DNA from: Methylomonas sp.
GTDB taxonomy: Bacteria > Pseudomonadota > Gammaproteobacteria > Methylococcales > Methylomonadaceae
DNA: 49,562 nt
Reading direction: 5' to 3'
Assembly: GCA_002929135.1 (NCBI GenBank)
Contig: PESC01000040.1
Span: forward strand, 1-49,562
Below the pieces are notes generated by a model. It ran no database searches and was not told where the DNA came from. It saw nothing but the letters and a program-made list of their open reading frames with translations. This document shows, in pieces, positions 15,882 to 24,706 of this stretch. Within the stretch, counting starts at the first letter, position 1, and each line of letters starts with the position of its first letter. Made by a program: the position numbers and the translations under genes.

Positions 15882-18044
15882 ATGTTGAAAGTACTGTTAC
15901 GCTGGCTGCTGAAGCTGCTGTTTCGCGTCAAGGTTCATGGCTTGGACAATTATCGCCAGGCTGGCAACAGGGTGCTGATCGTGGCTAACCATGTGTCCTA
16001 TCTCGACCCTTTGTTGCTGGGCGTGTTCTTGCCCGGCGACATTACCTTTGCCATCAATACCCGGATGGCACAGCGCTGGTGGCTGAAGCCATTTCTGGGC
16101 TTGTCGAAAGTGTTTGCGATGGATCCGATGCATCCGCTGTCGTTGAAAGCCCTGATTCATCACCTGCAAAGCGAAACCCATACCGTCATTTTTCCGGAAG
16201 GCCGAATCACCCTCACCGGTGCATTGATGAAAATCTACGACGGCACCGCCATGGTGGCCGACAAATCCGGCGCTACCGTGTTGCCGATTCGTATCGACGG
16301 CGCGCAATACTCACATTTCTCCAAGCTGCAAAACGTCGTGCGTCTGCGCTGGTTTCCCCGGATTACTCTGCACATACAGCCACCCACCCGCATCGACACC
16401 CATGACCAATTCAGCGGCGGGACACGGCGCAGGCATGGTGGCCAAATTTTGTCCGACATCATGTCCGACATGATGTTTGCTTCCAGCCACTATCGGCAAA
16501 CCATATTCTCCGCCCTGCTGGAGGCCAGGCGGATACACGGCGGCAAGCATACGGTCGCCGAAGACCTGGATCGCACGCCCTTGAGCTACGACGACATCAT
16601 CACCCGCAGTATCATCGTCGGCAAATTGATAAAAGCCATCAGCCATGATGGGGAAAACGTCGGCGTCATGCTGCCAAATTCCAGCAAAACCCTGGTCGTG
16701 ATTCTGGGTATTCAGCTCTTCAAGCGGGTACCGGCCATGCTGAACTTTGCAGCGGGTTCGACTGGCATGATCTCTGCCTGCCGTACCGCCCGGGTCGAGC
16801 TGGTACTGACTTCGCGCCGCTTCGTCGAACTGGCCCAGCTGGAAGAAGAAGCCAAAGCCCTGGCTGGCCAGGTGAAACTGGTCTACCTCGAAGACCTTGC
16901 GGCGTCATTGACAGGCTTTGCCAAGCTGGCAGGCTTGCTGCGGAGCAAAACCGCCGACCGCTGGTACAAAAGGCGTCGCGACGATGCCGACGCTGCGGCC
17001 GTCGTTCTGTTCACCTCGGGTTCGGAAGGGGCGCCCAAGGGCGTGGTGCTGTCACACGCCAATCTGCTGGCCAACATCGAGCAGGTCAAGGCGCGTATCG
17101 ACTTCAACCCGACCGATGTGGTGCTGAATTTCCTGCCGACATTCCATTCTTTCGGTTTTACCATCGGCACCTTGTTGCCGGTCGTCAATGGCATCACCGT
17201 ATTTTTCTACCCTTCGCCGCTGCATTACGCCATCGTGCCGGAAATGGCTTACGACATCGGCGCCACTATCATGTTTGGCACCAACACCTTTCTGGCCGCC
17301 TACGCCAAAAAAGCCCACCCGTACGATTTCCACAAAATGCGCTACGTCGTTGCCGGTGCGGAAAAACTTCAGGACAACACCCGGACGATGTGGAACGACA
17401 AATTCGGCATCCGCATTCTGGAAGGATACGGTGCCACCGAAACCGCACCCGTCATCTCCGTCAATACCGCCATGGACTACAAAGCCGGTACCGTCGGTTG
17501 CCTGATGCCACAGATGCAGCACAAACTCGAACCCGTGCCGGGCATCGAGATCGGCGGCAAGCTCCATGTTGCCGGTCCCAACCTGATGAAGGGTTATCTG
17601 CTGCCCGCTAATCCCGGTGTACTGGTGCCGCCCAGCTCGTTGTACGGCGAGGGCTGGTACGACACCGGCGACATCGTCTCCATGGACGACGACGGTTTCG
17701 TCAGCATCCAGGGTCGCAGCAAGCGATTCGCCAAGGTGGGCGGCGAAATGGTGTCGCTGACCGCCGTCGAACAACTGGCCAGTGCCGCCTGGCCCGACGC
17801 ACAGCACGCCGCCGTCAACTTGCTCGATCCGAAAAAAGGCGAGCAGGTGATACTGCTGACCACCCACAAGGTGGCAAACACAAAACTGCTGGCGGATGCA
17901 TCGCCCGGTGTGGCCAGCATCCTTCTGCCCAAGAAAGTGCTGGTCGTCGAGAAGGTTCCGCTGCTTGCCACCGGTAAAACCGATTACCCGACTGCCACAC
18001 AACTGGCGACGGATGCCATCGCTCGTCAAGATGACGACACATGA
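15882..18044 (+). CDS. aas: Aas: lyso-PE acyltransferase / acyl-ACP synthetase
   Basis: 720 residues from the ATG at 15882 (E. coli Aas 719). GGAGG at 15871-15875 supports this start over the ATG at 15861. Residues 1 to about 190 are a PlsC-type acyltransferase with NHVSYLD (His37, HX4D) and FPEGRIT. The rest is an AMP-forming synthetase with FTSGSEGAPKGVVLSH (about residue 377), GYGATETAP and YDTGDIVSMDDDGFVSIQGR. It loads fatty acid on ACP and reacylates lysophosphatidylethanolamine at the inner membrane. The stop overlaps the lplT start as ATGA, a direct operon with its partner transporter. Confidence 0.93.
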   Translation: MLKVLLRWLLKLLFRVKVHGLDNYRQAGNRVLIVANHVSYLDPLLLGVFLPGDITFAINTRMAQRWWLKPFLGLSKVFAMDPMHPLSLKALIHHLQSETHTVIFPEGRITLTGALMKIYDGTAMVADKSGATVLPIRIDGAQYSHFSKLQNVVRLRWFPRITLHIQPPTRIDTHDQFSGGTRRRHGGQILSDIMSDMMFASSHYRQTIFSALLEARRIHGGKHTVAEDLDRTPLSYDDIITRSIIVGKLIKAISHDGENVGVMLPNSSKTLVVILGIQLFKRVPAMLNFAAGSTGMISACRTARVELVLTSRRFVELAQLEEEAKALAGQVKLVYLEDLAASLTGFAKLAGLLRSKTADRWYKRRRDDADAAAVVLFTSGSEGAPKGVVLSHANLLANIEQVKARIDFNPTDVVLNFLPTFHSFGFTIGTLLPVVNGITVFFYPSPLHYAIVPEMAYDIGATIMFGTNTFLAAYAKKAHPYDFHKMRYVVAGAEKLQDNTRTMWNDKFGIRILEGYGATETAPVISVNTAMDYKAGTVGCLMPQMQHKLEPVPGIEIGGKLHVAGPNLMKGYLLPANPGVLVPPSSLYGEGWYDTGDIVSMDDDGFVSIQGRSKRFAKVGGEMVSLTAVEQLASAAWPDAQHAAVNLLDPKKGEQVILLTTHKVANTKLLADASPGVASILLPKKVLVVEKVPLLATGKTDYPTATQLATDAIARQDDDT

Positions 18045-19240
18045 CCAAAACCCTGTACCCGCTGCTGATTGCCCAGTTCCTGTCGGTGTTTGCCGATAAC
18101 GCCATTCTGTTTGCCGTGATCGCCATAGTGATACAGACCAATCACACCGGCGACTGGTACATTCCGGCATTGCAAAGCGTGTTTCTGGTGGCGTTCGTGG
18201 TATTGGCGCCGTGGGTGGGCGCTTATGCCGACAATCACCCCAAGTCACGGGTATTGATCGTCGCCAACCTGGTAAAAGCGGCGGGTGCAACCTTGTTGCT
18301 GGCGCATGTCGAGCCATTACTGGCCTATTGCGTGGTGGGTATGGGGGGCGCGCTGTACAGCCCGGCCAGATACGGCATTCTGCCGGAACTGGTGGATCAT
18401 GACCGCCTGGTCAAAGCCAATAGCTGGATCGAAGGTTCCGCCATTCTGGCGATTCTGACCGGTATGGTGGTGGGTGCCCATGTCGCCGATAAGTCGATCG
18501 ACCTGGCACTGGCAGGGACGATAGGCTTGTTTGCGATCTCGGCGGCAACCGCATTGTTGCTGCCGATCACCCACAGCAAAAAACCGCCGTCAGGGCCAAA
18601 AGTCGCCGTGTTCTGTCAGGAAATCCGCAGCTTTCTGACCATGCCGCGTGCGCGTTTCGCCATACTGGGTGCATCGCTGTTTTGGGCAGCAGCAGCGGCG
18701 GTGCGCGTGATTTTGATTGCGTGGGCGTCGCAGATATTGCTGCTGCACAATGCTAGCGACATCGCCAATCTGACGCTGTTTCTTGCCATCGGCATCATCA
18801 TCGGCGCGGCGCTGGTGCCGAAACTGATACCACTGGAGCACTTGCTACGGGTGCGCATACCGGCTTGCGTCATGGGGGGATTGATCGTGGCGCTGGGCTT
18901 TACCAGCGATGTCGGGTCGGCCCGTGTCGTCTTGCTGCTGATGGGCATCGCCGGTGGCATATTCATCGTGCCCGTCAACGCCACCTTGCAGGAAATCGGC
19001 AAACAGAGCATAGGCAGCGGCGGTGCGGTGGCCATGCAGAACTTTTTTCAGAATGTTGCCATGTTGTTATCGGTGGGCGCCTACACGCTGGCTGCGGCAC
19101 GCCATGTCGGCCCGGCTACCGCATTGCTGGCACTGGGTGGCTTGCTGATTGCCGCCATGTTCGTCGTCGTGCGGCATTTCCCCAGACAGCCTCCTGGTAG
19201 CAAGGGCCTCACTCCGGGGAGTTTCCAAAACGATGGCTAA
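18041..19240 (+). CDS. lplT: Lysophospholipid transporter LplT
   Basis: 399 residues, all-helical MFS protein of about 12 segments. It has the family start (LYPLLIAQFLSVFADNAILFAVIAI), PWVGAYADNHPKSRVLI between helices 2 and 3, and GGALYSPARYGILPELV. LplT flips lyso-PE across the inner membrane to Aas. E. coli has the order lplT-aas; here aas comes first and the two overlap by 4 bp. Its last 32 bp overlap the 3' end of lnt on the other strand. Confidence 0.93.
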   Translation: MTKTLYPLLIAQFLSVFADNAILFAVIAIVIQTNHTGDWYIPALQSVFLVAFVVLAPWVGAYADNHPKSRVLIVANLVKAAGATLLLAHVEPLLAYCVVGMGGALYSPARYGILPELVDHDRLVKANSWIEGSAILAILTGMVVGAHVADKSIDLALAGTIGLFAISAATALLLPITHSKKPPSGPKVAVFCQEIRSFLTMPRARFAILGASLFWAAAAAVRVILIAWASQILLLHNASDIANLTLFLAIGIIIGAALVPKLIPLEHLLRVRIPACVMGGLIVALGFTSDVGSARVVLLLMGIAGGIFIVPVNATLQEIGKQSIGSGGAVAMQNFFQNVAMLLSVGAYTLAAARHVGPATALLALGGLLIAAMFVVVRHFPRQPPGSKGLTPGSFQNDG

Positions 19241-20795
19241 AATGCCTGGTTCCCAGGCGCAAGCCGATCAAACCCAGCAAGCCACACCACAATAAAGTCG
19301 GCATCAGATGAAAATGGCGTTGATAAAACGTCGGCTGCGGTTGGGTTTGCAACGGTACGTGGTAGCTGGCCGCCCAGCGACTGTTCAGCGGCGACAACGG
19401 CAGCACATCGCCATTGGCCAACGCCACCGTGGAAATGCCGGTATTGGTGGCGCGCAGCACCGGGCGGCGGAATTCGACGCCGCGCGCCAGCGTCATGTGA
19501 AGATGCTGCCAGGGTTCTTGCCAGATGCCGTACCAGGAGTCGTTGGTGACGTTGACGATGAACTGGGCACCCAGGTCGGCCAGGCCTTTGGAGAATTCGG
19601 GAAACAAACTCTCGTAACACACCTGCGGCCCCATCTTGAAACCGTTGACCGTCAACAGCATCGTCGGCCCAGGCCCACGACCAAAGTGGCTGACCATGGG
19701 CAGCCATTGCTTCAGCCACGGAAACGTCGCTTCACCCGGAATGTATTCACCCAAAGCCAGCAGATGGGTCTTGCTGTAATGCGGTTCGGTCACGTTGCCC
19801 TGCGGGTCGATTACGAATAGCGAATTGGTGATGTCGCCATTGGCATCTTTGCCGTAGGCACCGGTTAATAACGCCACCTGGCGGTTTCTGACGAATTGGC
19901 TCAGCAGATCGGCGTAAAAACTGCTGTTGTATTCGCCGCCCAACAGCGACGGAAATGCGGTTTCCGACCACAGGATGAAATCGACAGCGGGCGTTTGCGC
20001 CAAGCCGTCGTCGGTGGTTTCGAAATAGCGGGTCAGAATGTCGGCACGATAAGCCTTGCCGTGCTCCATGGCTTGTTTTTGCGCGTTGCCGATATTGGCC
20101 TGTACCAGCAGTACGTCGAAGGTGTCATCGGGTGCGGGCAACCGTGTCTTCAGCCAGATACCACCGGCATTCAGGCCGATGAAAACCACTAGACTGGCCG
20201 CCAGCCCCGCCTTCGCAGCCCACGTCTGGCGATGGCGCCAAATATGCAGCGCTGCCAGATTGGCCAGTATCGTCAACATGCTCAAACCGGTGAAACCGAC
20301 GAACTCGGCCCACTGGAACAGCGGCAAACCGGCACCGTACCAGCTATAACCAAAATTCCACTTGAACAGCATCGGCACGTAAAACTCGGCCAGCGCCGTC
20401 AGTAACGCCATCAACAGCAAGGACTCGCGTTCGCTTGCCGCCAGCCAGCGACTCATGACAAACCAGACGATGCCAGCCACCGGCAGAAACAGATGACCGA
20501 ACAGCGCGAACAGCATCATGCCGACCGCCGCCAGCAGCCAATTGACCTGGGCAAACTCATGCAGGGTATACGTCACCCAGTTGAAGCCGATCAGGGTGTA
20601 AATGGCGCTGGTGATGAACGCGCCCAGCACAACAGGTTTAAGGCGTTGCTGACGTTGCCAGAACAGCCACAGCGGCACCAGGCAGAACAGCGAGGCCCAG
20701 GGTGGAAAGGGAATGTAGCTGGTGCCGATCAACAATCCGGATAATACCGGCCCCATCCACGGCCAGTGTGCTGCCGCCCAGCATTTGCGCATCAT
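19209..20795 (-). CDS. lnt: Apolipoprotein N-acyltransferase Lnt
   Basis: 528 residues from the ATG at 20793-20795. The start is uncertain: a second ATG follows at once, no clear Shine-Dalgarno is visible, and the frame is open to 21029. Six or so membrane helices occupy the first 215 residues, followed by the nitrilase-like periplasmic domain. The catalytic triad is present at expected spacing: Glu278 (ILWSETAFP), Lys342 (YSKTHLLALGEYIPGE) and Cys393 (GPQVCYESLFPEF); E. coli has 267/335/387. Lnt adds the third acyl chain to lipoproteins, using phosphatidylethanolamine and releasing lyso-PE, the substrate of LplT and Aas next door. A GGGGGAA repeat tract lies about 90 nt upstream. Confidence 0.93.
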   Translation of the reverse strand: MMRKCWAAAHWPWMGPVLSGLLIGTSYIPFPPWASLFCLVPLWLFWQRQQRLKPVVLGAFITSAIYTLIGFNWVTYTLHEFAQVNWLLAAVGMMLFALFGHLFLPVAGIVWFVMSRWLAASERESLLLMALLTALAEFYVPMLFKWNFGYSWYGAGLPLFQWAEFVGFTGLSMLTILANLAALHIWRHRQTWAAKAGLAASLVVFIGLNAGGIWLKTRLPAPDDTFDVLLVQANIGNAQKQAMEHGKAYRADILTRYFETTDDGLAQTPAVDFILWSETAFPSLLGGEYNSSFYADLLSQFVRNRQVALLTGAYGKDANGDITNSLFVIDPQGNVTEPHYSKTHLLALGEYIPGEATFPWLKQWLPMVSHFGRGPGPTMLLTVNGFKMGPQVCYESLFPEFSKGLADLGAQFIVNVTNDSWYGIWQEPWQHLHMTLARGVEFRRPVLRATNTGISTVALANGDVLPLSPLNSRWAASYHVPLQTQPQPTFYQRHFHLMPTLLWCGLLGLIGLRLGTRHFSHRFGNSPE

Positions 20796-20881
20796 GAATG
20801 AAATCGCCGTTTGGTTTGAAAATTTGGCATTGTACTGCGATACCCTGCCCCCAATCCGGGTCGGCTTGGGTAAAATTGTCG

Positions 20882-20907
20882 CCCCTTCCCCCTTCCCCCT
20901 TCCCCCT
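20882..20907 (-). repeat. GGGGGAA heptamer tract, G-quadruplex-forming pattern
   Basis: On the minus strand three GGGGGAA units in tandem are followed by GGGG, with a further GGG 2 nt upstream. That gives five G-runs with 2-nt loops, a textbook intramolecular G-quadruplex pattern. It lies in the divergent region between lnt (minus) and the uracil-DNA glycosylase gene (plus), about 90 nt before lnt and ending about 10 nt before the udg ATG. Heptamer slippage would change spacing, and would shift frame in any translation started upstream. Confidence 0.8.
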
Positions 20908-20917
20908 GCCCTTCGCC

Positions 20918-21559
20918 ATGCAGCCTTCGAAGCCTTTTCAGCCAGACTGCCGTTCCTGCCCTCGCCTTTCGACGTTTCTCGACGAGGTGAAACGCCAGCA
21001 CCCGAGCTACCACGCCCGCCCGGTCGCACCGTTTGGCGATGCCGACGCCCGGTTGCTGATCGTTGGCCTGGCTCCCGGCATGCACGGTGCCAATGCCAGT
21101 GGCCGGCCCTTTACCGGTGACTATGCCGGTTTGTTGCTGTATCAGGCGCTGCACGATTTCGGCTTCAGCAACCAGGTCGATTCGACCCATCTCGGTGACG
21201 GCCTGGCATTGCGCAATGCCCGCATCACCAATGCTGTCAAATGCCTGCCGCCGCAAAACAAACCCACCGGCGACGAAATCAGGCAATGCAATTCGTATCT
21301 TGCGGCTGAACTCGGTACGCTGCCGCCACATTCGGTGATTCTGGCTCTGGGTGGCATCGCGCATCAGGCTGTGCTGCGGGCTTATGGCCTGAAAACCAGC
21401 GCCGCCCGCTTCACCCACCATGCGGTTTTCGAGCTGCCCGATGGCAAGCATTTGCTCAGTTCCTATCATTGCAGCCGTTACAACGTGCAAACCAAACGCC
21501 TGACCATGGCCATGCTGGCCGAGGTGTTCGCGACAGCCCAACATCTGCTTCAGCCGTGA
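20918..21559 (+). CDS. Uracil-DNA glycosylase, family 5 (UDGb) type
   Basis: 213 residues from the ATG at 20918. Motif A is GLAPGMHGANASGRPFTGD starting at residue 50, with Ala/Gly rather than catalytic Asp, as in family 5. N-terminal DCRSCPRL and a later CLPPQNKP match the four-Cys iron-sulfur cluster pattern, and HCSRYNVQTKRLT is the C-terminal motif. It removes uracil and other deaminated bases from DNA. The start has no Shine-Dalgarno because the upstream sequence is pyrimidine heptamers; the frame continues to 20798. The stop overlaps the uvrC GTG start as GTGA, forming a repair pair. Confidence 0.88.
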   Translation: MQPSKPFQPDCRSCPRLSTFLDEVKRQHPSYHARPVAPFGDADARLLIVGLAPGMHGANASGRPFTGDYAGLLLYQALHDFGFSNQVDSTHLGDGLALRNARITNAVKCLPPQNKPTGDEIRQCNSYLAAELGTLPPHSVILALGGIAHQAVLRAYGLKTSAARFTHHAVFELPDGKHLLSSYHCSRYNVQTKRLTMAMLAEVFATAQHLLQP

Positions 21560-23394
21560 CCGAGACCGCCGCCGAAGCGTTCGACAGCAAAGCCTTCCTG
21601 AAAACGCTGACCCAGCGGCCCGGTGTTTACCGGATGCTGGCTGCCGATGGCGAAATCATTTATATCGGCAAGGCCAAAAACCTGAAAAACCGAGTATCGA
21701 GTTACTTCCGCAGCCAGTCGGCATCGCCCAAGCAGCAGGCGATGGTGGCCAAGATCGTATCGATCGAAGTAACGGTGACCCACACCGAAGGCGAAGCCCT
21801 GTTGCTGGAAAGCCAGTTGATAAAACGCCACAAGCCGCGTTACAACATCAGCCTGCGCGATGACAAATCCTATCCGTACATTTTTCTGTCCACCCTGCAC
21901 GACTTCCCGCAACTGAGCTATCACCGTGGCGCCAAGAAGCGGCAGGGCCGTTATTTCGGCCCCTACCCCAGCGCCGTCGCCGTCAAGGAAACCCTGAGGC
22001 TGTTGCAGAAAATTTTTCCGGTGCGGCAATGCGAGGATTCTTACTACAACGCCCGCTCCCGCCCCTGTCTGCAATACCAGATCCAGCGTTGCACCGCGCC
22101 GTGTGTCGGCCTGATCGGTAAAGCCCCGTATCAGGCCGATGTCGAAAACACGATACTGTTTCTCGAAGGTCGGGGCAGCCTGCTCATTGACCGTCTGGTC
22201 GAAAAAATGGAGGCAGCATCCACGCGCCTGGACTTCGAAGAAGCCGCGACGCATCGCGATCAAATTTCCAGGCTGCGGGCCGTGCTGGAAAAACAGTGTG
22301 TCGAAGGTGAACACGGCGACATCGACATCATCGCCTGCGCCTGCCAGGGTGATATGGCTTGCGTACAGGTATTTTTCATACGCGGTGGTCAGAACCTGGG
22401 TAATCGCCAGTTTTTCCCGAAAATGCACGACGACAACGAACCGGCATCGGTTTTGCAGGCCTTCATCAGCCAGTATTATCTGGACAAAACCCCAGCTCTG
22501 GAATTGCTCGTCAGTCATGCGTTGCCGGAAACCCATCTTCTGGCCGAGGTGCTGAGCGCACAGGCCAAACGCAGCGTCGCCATCAACCACAACGTGCGTG
22601 GCGAGCGTCTGCGCTGGCTACGCATGGCGATGACCAACGCCGATGATGCGCTGAAGGCGCGGGTGTCGAGCAAGCAAAACCTGTACGCACGTTTCGTCAG
22701 TTTGCAGCAGGAACTGGGCTGCCGCGACCTGCCCAAACGCCTGGAATGTTTCGACATCAGCCACACCCAGGGCGAGCAGGCCGTAGCATCGTGCGTGGTG
22801 TTCGACAACGAAGGCCCGGTCAAATCGGCTTATCGTCGCTTCAATATCGAAGGCATCAGCGGCGGCGATGACTACGCCGCAATACATCAGGCGGTTTTCC
22901 GCCGCTTCAAACGTCAGCAGCAAGGCGAGCATCCCGCGCCCGACATTGTGCTGATCGACGGTGGCAAAGGCCAGGTCGCCGCCGCGCAAAAGGCGCTGGC
23001 AGACTTGGCGATAAACGATGTTATGATTATCGGCGTTTCAAAAGGGCCGGATCGCAAAGCCGGTATGGAAAAAATTATCCTGCCCGATTGTGATCGCCCG
23101 CTGGATGTAACCCCCGGCGCCAGCGCCTTGCTGCTGATTCAGCATATCCGCGACGAAGCCCACCGATTTGCCATTACAGGCCACCGTGGGCGCCGCAGCA
23201 AGGCCAAAACCCGGTCGACACTGGAAGACATCACGGGGCTTGGGCCGAAACGCAGGCAACTGTTATTGAAACAATTCGGCGGTTTACAGGGGGTATCCAG
23301 TGCGGGTGTCGACGCGCTTGCAAGCATAGACGGCATCAGCCGACCATTGGCACAACGAATATACGATACATTCCACCATCACGATGGCAGTTAA
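21556..23394 (+). CDS. uvrC: Excinuclease ABC subunit C
   Basis: 612 residues from the GTG at 21556 (E. coli 610). The frame extends to 21469, but the GTGA overlap with the previous stop and the family length fix the start. GIY-YIG nuclease at residues 23-38 (GVYRM..IIYIGKAKNLKNR), Cys-rich RPCLQYQIQRCTAPCVG, a UVR motif (LDFEEAATHRDQISRLR), the RNase H-like second nuclease (LECFDISHTQGEQAVAS, IVLIDGGKGQ) and C-terminal helix-hairpin-helix (ITGLGPKRRQLLLKQFGG). It makes both incisions in nucleotide excision repair. Confidence 0.97.
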   Translation: MTETAAEAFDSKAFLKTLTQRPGVYRMLAADGEIIYIGKAKNLKNRVSSYFRSQSASPKQQAMVAKIVSIEVTVTHTEGEALLLESQLIKRHKPRYNISLRDDKSYPYIFLSTLHDFPQLSYHRGAKKRQGRYFGPYPSAVAVKETLRLLQKIFPVRQCEDSYYNARSRPCLQYQIQRCTAPCVGLIGKAPYQADVENTILFLEGRGSLLIDRLVEKMEAASTRLDFEEAATHRDQISRLRAVLEKQCVEGEHGDIDIIACACQGDMACVQVFFIRGGQNLGNRQFFPKMHDDNEPASVLQAFISQYYLDKTPALELLVSHALPETHLLAEVLSAQAKRSVAINHNVRGERLRWLRMAMTNADDALKARVSSKQNLYARFVSLQQELGCRDLPKRLECFDISHTQGEQAVASCVVFDNEGPVKSAYRRFNIEGISGGDDYAAIHQAVFRRFKRQQQGEHPAPDIVLIDGGKGQVAAAQKALADLAINDVMIIGVSKGPDRKAGMEKIILPDCDRPLDVTPGASALLLIQHIRDEAHRFAITGHRGRRSKAKTRSTLEDITGLGPKRRQLLLKQFGGLQGVSSAGVDALASIDGISRPLAQRIYDTFHHHDGS

Positions 23395-23944
23395 ATTCAC
23401 ACTCCCAACCTATCTGACCTTGCTGCGAATCGCGCTGATTCCGCTGCTGGCGGTAGTGTTTTATCTGCCTTGGGACTATGCCCGTCAGACGGCCACGGCG
23501 ATTTTCATTTTTGCCGCAGTCACCGACTGGCTGGACGGCTACCTGGCACGCAAAATGGGGCTGGAAACCCGGTTCGGCGCTTTTCTCGACCCGGTTGCCG
23601 ACAAACTGATGGTGGCTTTCATCCTGGTGCTGATCGTACAAGCCGAAGCCAGCCCTTGGCTTGCCATACCGTCTGCTGTCATCATAGGCCGCGAAATCAC
23701 CATCGCCTCGCTGCGCGAATGGATGGCAGAAATCGGCCAACGCACCAAGGTAAAAGTATCGCAGCTCGGCAAATGGAAAACCTCGGCGCAAATGACCGCC
23801 ATCAGCTTTTTGCTGTATCACGACGATGTATTCAATCTGCCCATCAATACCCTGGGTTACTGGCTGCTTTATCTTTCCGCCGTACTGACACTTTGGTCCA
23901 TGGTGAATTATCTGGTGGTCGCCTTATCATCCTTCAGCGATTGA
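23384..23944 (+). CDS. pgsA: Phosphatidylglycerophosphate synthase
   Basis: 186 residues with several membrane helices and the CDP-alcohol phosphotransferase signature from Asp48 (DWLDGYLARKMG, then GAFLDPVADK). It makes PG-phosphate from CDP-diacylglycerol and glycerol-3-phosphate in the inner membrane. It overlaps the end of uvrC by 11 bp; the uvrC-pgsA pair is the common proteobacterial arrangement. Confidence 0.96.
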   Translation: MAVKFTLPTYLTLLRIALIPLLAVVFYLPWDYARQTATAIFIFAAVTDWLDGYLARKMGLETRFGAFLDPVADKLMVAFILVLIVQAEASPWLAIPSAVIIGREITIASLREWMAEIGQRTKVKVSQLGKWKTSAQMTAISFLLYHDDVFNLPINTLGYWLLYLSAVLTLWSMVNYLVVALSSFSD

Positions 23945-24057
23945 GCATTGCCATCGCCCCATTGGTTTTCAACGACACGCGACAACGACAACAATCCGTA
24001 AAACCGGCCGCGTAATCTCAAACATTGCCACAGCAGGTAACGCTGTACACAACACGC

Positions 24058-24681
24058 ATGGAACAAGAATTAGACATAGAAGCAACACCCAACAAAACCG
24101 TCAGTCAGGATGAAATTCTTCAGGCAGCGCTGAAATTGTTCGCGCAAAAAGGTTATTTCAATACCTCGCTGACCGACATCAAAGACAGTGTGGGCCTGAA
24201 AACAACCAACAATCTTTATCAGTTTTTCAAAACCAAACAGGCCATCGCCGAAGCCTTGAGGGAGCATATTCTCGACAGCTTCAGCATCTCGATCGATGAC
24301 ATCCGCCGCCGTAATCGCAAGGCCTCCGAGCAACTGCGAGAGGTCGTCGATTTGATGTTCCGGCTGACCGATGAAGCCCCCGACATCATGAAATTCCTGC
24401 TGCTCGGCAAAACCGGGGAATTCCTGCCCGACGCCCCGCCACTGCTCGAAACCGCACCCTTCAACAAAATTCGCAAAATACTCCAGGCAGGCATCAAGGA
24501 CGGCGAAATCAAGGCAATCGACCCGCTTCTGGCCTATGCTTATTTCTTCGGCATCATCAATCAGACACTGGTTCTGGTGCTAGACCAGACGCTGCCGAAA
24601 AATGCCGACAGCTACCAATCGCAAGCGTGGATGATGGCCTGGAACTGCATCGAAAAAAAAACAGCTGTCGGACGAATTTGA
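24058..24681 (+). CDS. TetR/AcrR-family transcriptional regulator
   Basis: 207 residues from the ATG at 24058; a TTG-led frame begins at 24025. The N-terminal helix-turn-helix is clear (ILQAALKLFAQKGYFNTSLTDIKDSVGL, written in the usual TetR order, then NLYQFFKTKQAIAEAL, residues about 20-75). The all-helical C-terminal half is the ligand pocket and dimer interface; ligand unknown. It lies 25 bp before the sugar-nucleotide dehydrogenase, so it could be cotranscribed with it or regulate it; nothing in the sequence proves this. Confidence 0.88.
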   Translation: MEQELDIEATPNKTVSQDEILQAALKLFAQKGYFNTSLTDIKDSVGLKTTNNLYQFFKTKQAIAEALREHILDSFSISIDDIRRRNRKASEQLREVVDLMFRLTDEAPDIMKFLLLGKTGEFLPDAPPLLETAPFNKIRKILQAGIKDGEIKAIDPLLAYAYFFGIINQTLVLVLDQTLPKNADSYQSQAWMMAWNCIEKKTAVGRI

Positions 24682-24706
24682 CACATTGAACTTGGAGTGA
24701 CGCACT

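Noticed and set aside
17052-18317. A 421-codon minus-strand frame opposite aas and lplT
   Set aside because: Antisense shadow of two recognised genes; no family features.
21550-22590. A 346-codon minus-strand frame opposite uvrC
   Set aside because: Antisense shadow; uvrC motifs are on the plus strand throughout.
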